Shown here one piece after another: positions 5,761 to 8,849 of a stretch of 8,849 bases of DNA; position 1 is the first letter of the stretch; every line of letters starts with the position of its first letter. The notes beneath the pieces are model-generated. The model did not search any database and was not told the origin of the DNA. It saw only the letters and a list, made by a program, of their open reading frames with translations. A program made the position numbers and the translations under genes. Source of the stretch: Deltaproteobacteria bacterium (GTDB lineage Bacteria; Desulfobacterota; Binatia; DP-6); assembly GCA_005879205.1 (NCBI GenBank), contig VBLD01000200.1, forward strand, positions 1 through 8,849. Direction: 5' to 3'.

Positions 5761-7115
5761 TCAACCCGTCGACCGAGGAGCCGTGCGGGACGATCTCGCT
5801 CGGCACGAAGGCCGACGTCGACGACGCCGTCGCGGCGGCGAGGCGCGCGTTCACGACCTTCTCGCAAACGACGCGCGAAGACCGGCTGGCGCTCCTCCAG
5901 GCCATCATGGCGGCCTACCAGGCGCACCTCGACGAGATGGCCGAGACGATCTCGACCGAGATGGGGGCGCCGCTCTGGCTGTCCAAGGCAGCGCAGGCGA
6001 TGGCCCCGCTCGGGCACCTCGGCACCATCATCCAGGTGCTCTCCGACTACGACTTCGAGACCGTGCAGGGCTCGACGCTCTTCCGTCGCGAGCCGATCGG
6101 CGTTTGCGGCCTGATCACGCCGTGGAACTGGCCGGTGAACCAGATCGCGTGCAAGGTGCTGCCGGCGATCGCGGCCGGTTGCACGATGGTGCTGAAGCCG
6201 ACCGAGCTGGCACCGCTGAACGCGCACCTCTGGGCGCAGATCCTCCACGAGGCCGGCGTGCCGGCCGGGGTCTTCAACCTGGTCGACGGCGACGGCCCCA
6301 CCGTCGGCACCGCCATGGCGACGCATCCGGACGTCGACATGATGTCGTTCACCGGCTCGACGCGCGCCGGCATCCAGGTGGCGATCAACGCCGCCCCGAC
6401 CGTGAAGCGTGTCACCCAGGAGCTCGGCGGCAAATCGGCCAACATCGTCCTCGACGACGCCGACATCGAGGCGGTGGTTCGCGGCGGCGTGCAGAGCTGC
6501 TTCATGAACAGCGGCCAGTCGTGCAACGCCCCGACGCGCATGCTCGTGTCGCGCCGGAAGCACGACACGGCGCTCCAGGTCGCAAAGGCGGTCGCCGAGG
6601 CGATGAAGGTCGGCAACGCCATGGCCGACGGCACGATGATGGGCCCCCTCGCCAACAAGACCCAGTTCGAGAAGGTGAACCGCCTCATCCGGACCGGCAT
6701 GGAGGAGGGCGCGACCCTCGCCGCCGGTGGTCCCGGCCGCCCCGAGGGAGTCGCGCGCGGCTACTTCGTGCAGCCGACGGTGTTCGGCGACGTCCGGAAC
6801 GACATGACGATCGCGCGCGAGGAGATCTTCGGCCCGGTGCTGTCGATCCTGCCGTACGAGAGCGAGGAGCAGGCGGTGCAGGTCGCGAACGACACCCCCT
6901 ACGGGCTCTCGGGCTACGTGTCCTCGGGGGACCTCGAGCACGCGCGCGCGGTGGCGCGACGGATCCGCGCGGGGAACGTGCACCTGAACGGCGCACACCC
7001 GGACTTCAACGCGGCCTTCGGCGGCTACAGGCAGTCGGGAAACGGACGGGAATGGGGGAAGATCGGGTTCGAGGAGTTCCTCGAGCTGAAGTGCGTGTAC
7101 GGGTGGGAGGGGTGA
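5757..7115 (+). CDS. NAD(P)-dependent aldehyde dehydrogenase, N-terminus frameshifted
   Basis: From GTG 5757 the frame gives 452 residues; the family is usually 470-500, the difference being the N-terminal strand left in another frame at 5707. The cofactor and active-site motifs are intact: TPWNWP (121-126, oxyanion N124), KPTE (147-150), FTGST (198-202), ELGGKS with general base E222, NSGQSCNAPTR with catalytic C256, EEIFGPVL (355-362) and the C-terminal FGGYRQSGNGREWG. It should oxidise an aldehyde to the acid in the cytosol; motifs do not tell the substrate. There is no operon partner: a toxin-antitoxin pair lies upstream and a convergent gene downstream. The GTG has no ribosome binding site of its own, so whether an active enzyme is made depends on whether the frameshift is real. 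The conserved motifs and normal codon bias argue for a recent change or a sequence error, not old decay. Confidence 0.85.
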   Translation: MINPSTEEPCGTISLGTKADVDDAVAAARRAFTTFSQTTREDRLALLQAIMAAYQAHLDEMAETISTEMGAPLWLSKAAQAMAPLGHLGTIIQVLSDYDFETVQGSTLFRREPIGVCGLITPWNWPVNQIACKVLPAIAAGCTMVLKPTELAPLNAHLWAQILHEAGVPAGVFNLVDGDGPTVGTAMATHPDVDMMSFTGSTRAGIQVAINAAPTVKRVTQELGGKSANIVLDDADIEAVVRGGVQSCFMNSGQSCNAPTRMLVSRRKHDTALQVAKAVAEAMKVGNAMADGTMMGPLANKTQFEKVNRLIRTGMEEGATLAAGGPGRPEGVARGYFVQPTVFGDVRNDMTIAREEIFGPVLSILPYESEEQAVQVANDTPYGLSGYVSSGDLEHARAVARRIRAGNVHLNGAHPDFNAAFGGYRQSGNGREWGKIGFEEFLELKCVYGWEG

Positions 7116-7166
7116 GGCCGCGGTCGGCTTCGCACCGGGTGGGCCACGGACGAGAGGATCGGCCGG

Positions 7167-8102
7167 CTAGAGCTCGCCCGCAAGCCGGTCCGTCGTGTCC
7201 TTGATCGAGGCGGCACACCCGGCTGACAGCTTCGGCTTCTGCCCGCGGCTCGCCCGCAGCGCCGCGCTGCCCGCCCGCTCGAAGAGACGCTTTGCCTTCT
7301 TGCGGAGCACCCTCGCCTTCCCGGGATGACTGGTCTCTGCCTGCTCCAGCAGCTCCGGCGCGCGCTCGAGCTTGCGCCGGATCGCCTCGGGAATGGTGTC
7401 GGCCCCACACGCCGGTCCCTGTACCACCGCCTCCACGGAGCAGCGCGGCGTGGGACACGGACGGGTCGCGGTGGTGGTCCCGCCCGCCGGCACCGTGGGT
7501 GGCGTCGTGGACGTCGTGGAGACAAAGGCCGCCTGAATCGAGATGTCCGCGCAGTGATGGTAGAAGCAAGGGGCGGGGTGGCTGGACATGAACTCCAGAA
7601 CTTGCAGCGTGCACCTGGTGCAGGTGACGTCGGCCGGCAGCCTGACCTTGAAGGTCTGAGGTCCCGCGAAAGCCTGCGTATGCGGCAGCACCTTGTCGGC
7701 CAGAATAGGAAACATCGGAGGATTCTGGATGGCCGCGCTGCCACACGGGTCGCCGCCGTTCGGCGTCACTGTTGGTTCCACCGGAAGCTCGCTCCGGTCG
7801 TTGACGGCCAGCGCGACACGGTAATGACCGGGATGAAAGATGACTTCGTCGATGGTCACCGAGATCGCCTGGCCAGGGTGAAACACCGTCACCTTGCCGG
7901 TCGGCGTCCCACCGCCTTCGTCACCGCACGGTCCGAGCTTCTCGGGAAGTCCCAAACTGTCTTGCGACATCCATGAATCCGGCGTGACCAGGATGAAGTG
8001 CGCGTGCGCCAACGGGGGGACGAACACGCCGGCTACGCCGAGGAGGAACACACCGCCGAGCGCCTGCCGCCGCGTCCTCCGTATCGCCTCGAGTCCAAGC
8101 AT
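7167..8102 (-). CDS. Exported LPMO-like copper protein (SCE4755 family) with helical C-terminal tail
   Basis: The product has 311 residues. A Tat-like signal (TRRQALGG at 10-17, then a hydrophobic stretch) ends in AHA|H, so cleavage would leave His35 at the mature N-terminus: HFILVTPDSW. That is the first ligand of a copper histidine brace. Further marks are GLPEKLGPCG (51-60), VIFHPGHYRVAL (87-98), CTRCTLQVLEFMSSH (161-175) and PCFYHHCADI (178-187), which supplies likely second brace histidines (H182/H183). This order matches what NCBI names the SCE4755 family of polysaccharide monooxygenase-like proteins; oxidative polysaccharide cleavage is suggested but not shown for the family as far as I know. 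A Thr/Pro linker (196-213) leads to a Cys-containing, Lys/Arg/Ala-rich helical region (220-311) of unknown role. It is convergent with the dehydrogenase (51 bases apart) and 93 bases downstream of the phosphorylase-like gene. Confidence 0.82.
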   Translation of the reverse strand: MLGLEAIRRTRRQALGGVFLLGVAGVFVPPLAHAHFILVTPDSWMSQDSLGLPEKLGPCGDEGGGTPTGKVTVFHPGQAISVTIDEVIFHPGHYRVALAVNDRSELPVEPTVTPNGGDPCGSAAIQNPPMFPILADKVLPHTQAFAGPQTFKVRLPADVTCTRCTLQVLEFMSSHPAPCFYHHCADISIQAAFVSTTSTTPPTVPAGGTTTATRPCPTPRCSVEAVVQGPACGADTIPEAIRRKLERAPELLEQAETSHPGKARVLRKKAKRLFERAGSAALRASRGQKPKLSAGCAASIKDTTDRLAGEL

Positions 8103-8111
8103 CGGGAAACG

Positions 8112-8116
8112 CTCCT
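8112..8116 (-). promoter_or_regulatory. Ribosome binding site of the LPMO-like gene
   Basis: On the minus strand AGGAG lies 9 bases before ATG 8102, and supports this start and the full signal peptide. Confidence 0.6.
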
Positions 8117-8126
8117 ACCCGTGAGC

Positions 8127-8150
8127 CCGTCTCATCGCCCGGGCAGACGG
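8127..8150 (-). other. Inverted repeat between the two minus-strand genes
   Basis: CCGTCT (8127-8132) and AGACGG (8145-8150) are complementary. The 12-base loop ends in the palindrome GCCCGGGC (8137-8144). No T-run follows on the minus strand, so a classic intrinsic terminator is unlikely. An operator or a weak RNA hairpin upstream of the LPMO-like gene is possible. I found no convincing -35/-10 pair in this 93-base gap. Confidence 0.3.
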
Positions 8151-8195
8151 TGGAAAGAGCTACGCGCTTCCCAATGTACTCAGTCGGGGCTCCGA

Positions 8196-8849
8196 TCACC
8201 AGGCCGCGAGAAGCGCCAGCGTGGCGGTGGCCGCATTGTCGGCCGCGAGCTGGTGGTAGACGACGAACTGGAGATAGGGAATCGGTGGAAGCATGAGGGG
8301 ATCCCCTCTCCCATCCGACACGCCGCGGAAGGCGATGAACGGAATCCTCTTCTCGGTGGCGATGCGTGCGACGGCGGCCGTCTCCATGTCCTCGACGGCG
8401 GCGCTGCCGCCCGCGCCCGGAGCGAACGACTGGAAGAGCTCCAGAAAGAAGTTCGGGTCCACGAAGGGCGTGGGGTCCCCTCCGACGTCCGGCACCCCCG
8501 GCGGCGCGCCACACGCCGCACACCCGAGAAGATCGCCACCCGGGTCGATGCACGGAACCGCTCGACCTCCGTAGGGATCGGAGCTGTGCCCCTCGTCGCC
8601 GGGGTTCACCCGGAGCTCGGGATCGTCGACCCGTATCGGCGTGCTGGGTGTCAAACGCAGCCCCGTGCAGGCCTCATCCTCCACGGACAGATTCGGATCG
8701 AGGGCCACGTTTCCGGCGAGGCGCCGGGCAATCGAATACAGGCTACTGTTCACGCTGTACGGAGGATAAGGGGGTGCGGAGTGCTCCAGGTCGTCCGTCC
8801 AGTGATCGGGGACGACGACGTCTCCGATGTTGTAGGTGCTGCCGGCGAC
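8196..8849 (-). CDS. Nucleoside phosphorylase/nucleosidase (PNP_UDP) family protein, 5' part cut by window edge
   Basis: The frame is open from the right edge to a TGA at 8196-8198, giving 217 C-terminal residues; no start is in the window. VAGSTYNIGDVVVPDHW (1-17) matches the core strand that precedes the substrate pocket in the MTA/SAH nucleosidase and purine/uridine phosphorylase superfamily. VEDMETAAVARIA (152-164) carries the Met-Glu that binds the ribose, and FIAFRGVSDG (171-180) the catalytic-type aspartate. The reaction expected is cleavage of an N-glycosidic bond, by phosphate or water. Between these blocks are about 140 residues, longer than the roughly 100 I recall for MTA/SAH nucleosidase. 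The extra part is Gly/Pro/Asp-rich with C100, C110 and C113 (a CAAC pair), which hints at an exported or disulfide-bearing variant. The missing N-terminus would show whether a signal peptide is present. Confidence 0.75.
   Translation of the reverse strand, partial: VAGSTYNIGDVVVPDHWTDDLEHSAPPYPPYSVNSSLYSIARRLAGNVALDPNLSVEDEACTGLRLTPSTPIRVDDPELRVNPGDEGHSSDPYGGRAVPCIDPGGDLLGCAACGAPPGVPDVGGDPTPFVDPNFFLELFQSFAPGAGGSAAVEDMETAAVARIATEKRIPFIAFRGVSDGRGDPLMLPPIPYLQFVVYHQLAADNAATATLALLAAW

Noticed and set aside
5745..5762. Programmed -1 frameshift joining the two dehydrogenase frames
   Set aside because: No X-XXY-YYZ slippery heptamer or following stem-loop is seen at the junction, and the missing W-V-x-P residues point to a deletion.
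7116..7166. Bidirectional terminator between the convergent dehydrogenase and LPMO-like genes
   Set aside because: Only a 5-bp GGCCG/CGGCC pair 39 bases apart and a 4-bp CGGT/ACCG pair are present, with no T-run on either strand.

Overview
The window is very GC-rich, about 70% by eye, and densely coding. GC is high at third codon positions and no tRNA, rRNA, CRISPR array or insertion sequence is visible. The gene content suggests a soil or sediment bacterium of the old 'Deltaproteobacteria' type, such as Myxococcota or Candidatus Binatia. Part of the basis is an SCE4755-type LPMO-like exported protein, a family named from Sorangium. This placement is an inference, not a measurement.

Left part (1-3602). 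A truncated minus-strand gene for a retropepsin-like (clan AA) aspartic protease runs off the left edge. A 155-base divergent gap with an AT-rich island separates it from a tight plus-strand operon. That operon holds two tandem paralogous GST-fold proteins (425-1441 and 1453-2526, 11 bases apart) and a membrane-anchored metallo-beta-lactamase-fold hydrolase of the RNase Z-like type (2523-3602), which overlaps the second GST gene by 4 bases. A 9-bp inverted repeat followed by four T begins right after the hydrolase stop codon and probably ends the operon.

Middle (3680-5634). First comes an unusual protein: an N-terminal domain that I match to the TIR-like DUF4062 family of NACHT-linked proteins, then a long Pro/Ala-rich linker and two C-terminal membrane helices. 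It is followed by a 200-base gap that holds a start-less minus-strand coding remnant. Next is a VapBC-type toxin-antitoxin pair (ribbon-helix-helix antitoxin and PIN toxin, overlapping by 56 bases). It has a consensus -35 box and two TCATGA palindromes just upstream.

Right part (5692-8849). An aldehyde dehydrogenase has all its catalytic motifs, but its first 17 codons, which carry the good Shine-Dalgarno, are out of frame with the rest. Convergent to it on the minus strand are the LPMO-like copper protein with a Tat-like signal peptide, and behind it a partial nucleoside phosphorylase/nucleosidase-family protein cut by the right edge, with a long insertion bearing a CxxC pair.

The points most worth following up are the DUF4062-membrane protein with its terminator/leader structure, the GST-GST-hydrolase operon, the frameshifted dehydrogenase, and the LPMO-like protein with its helical tail.
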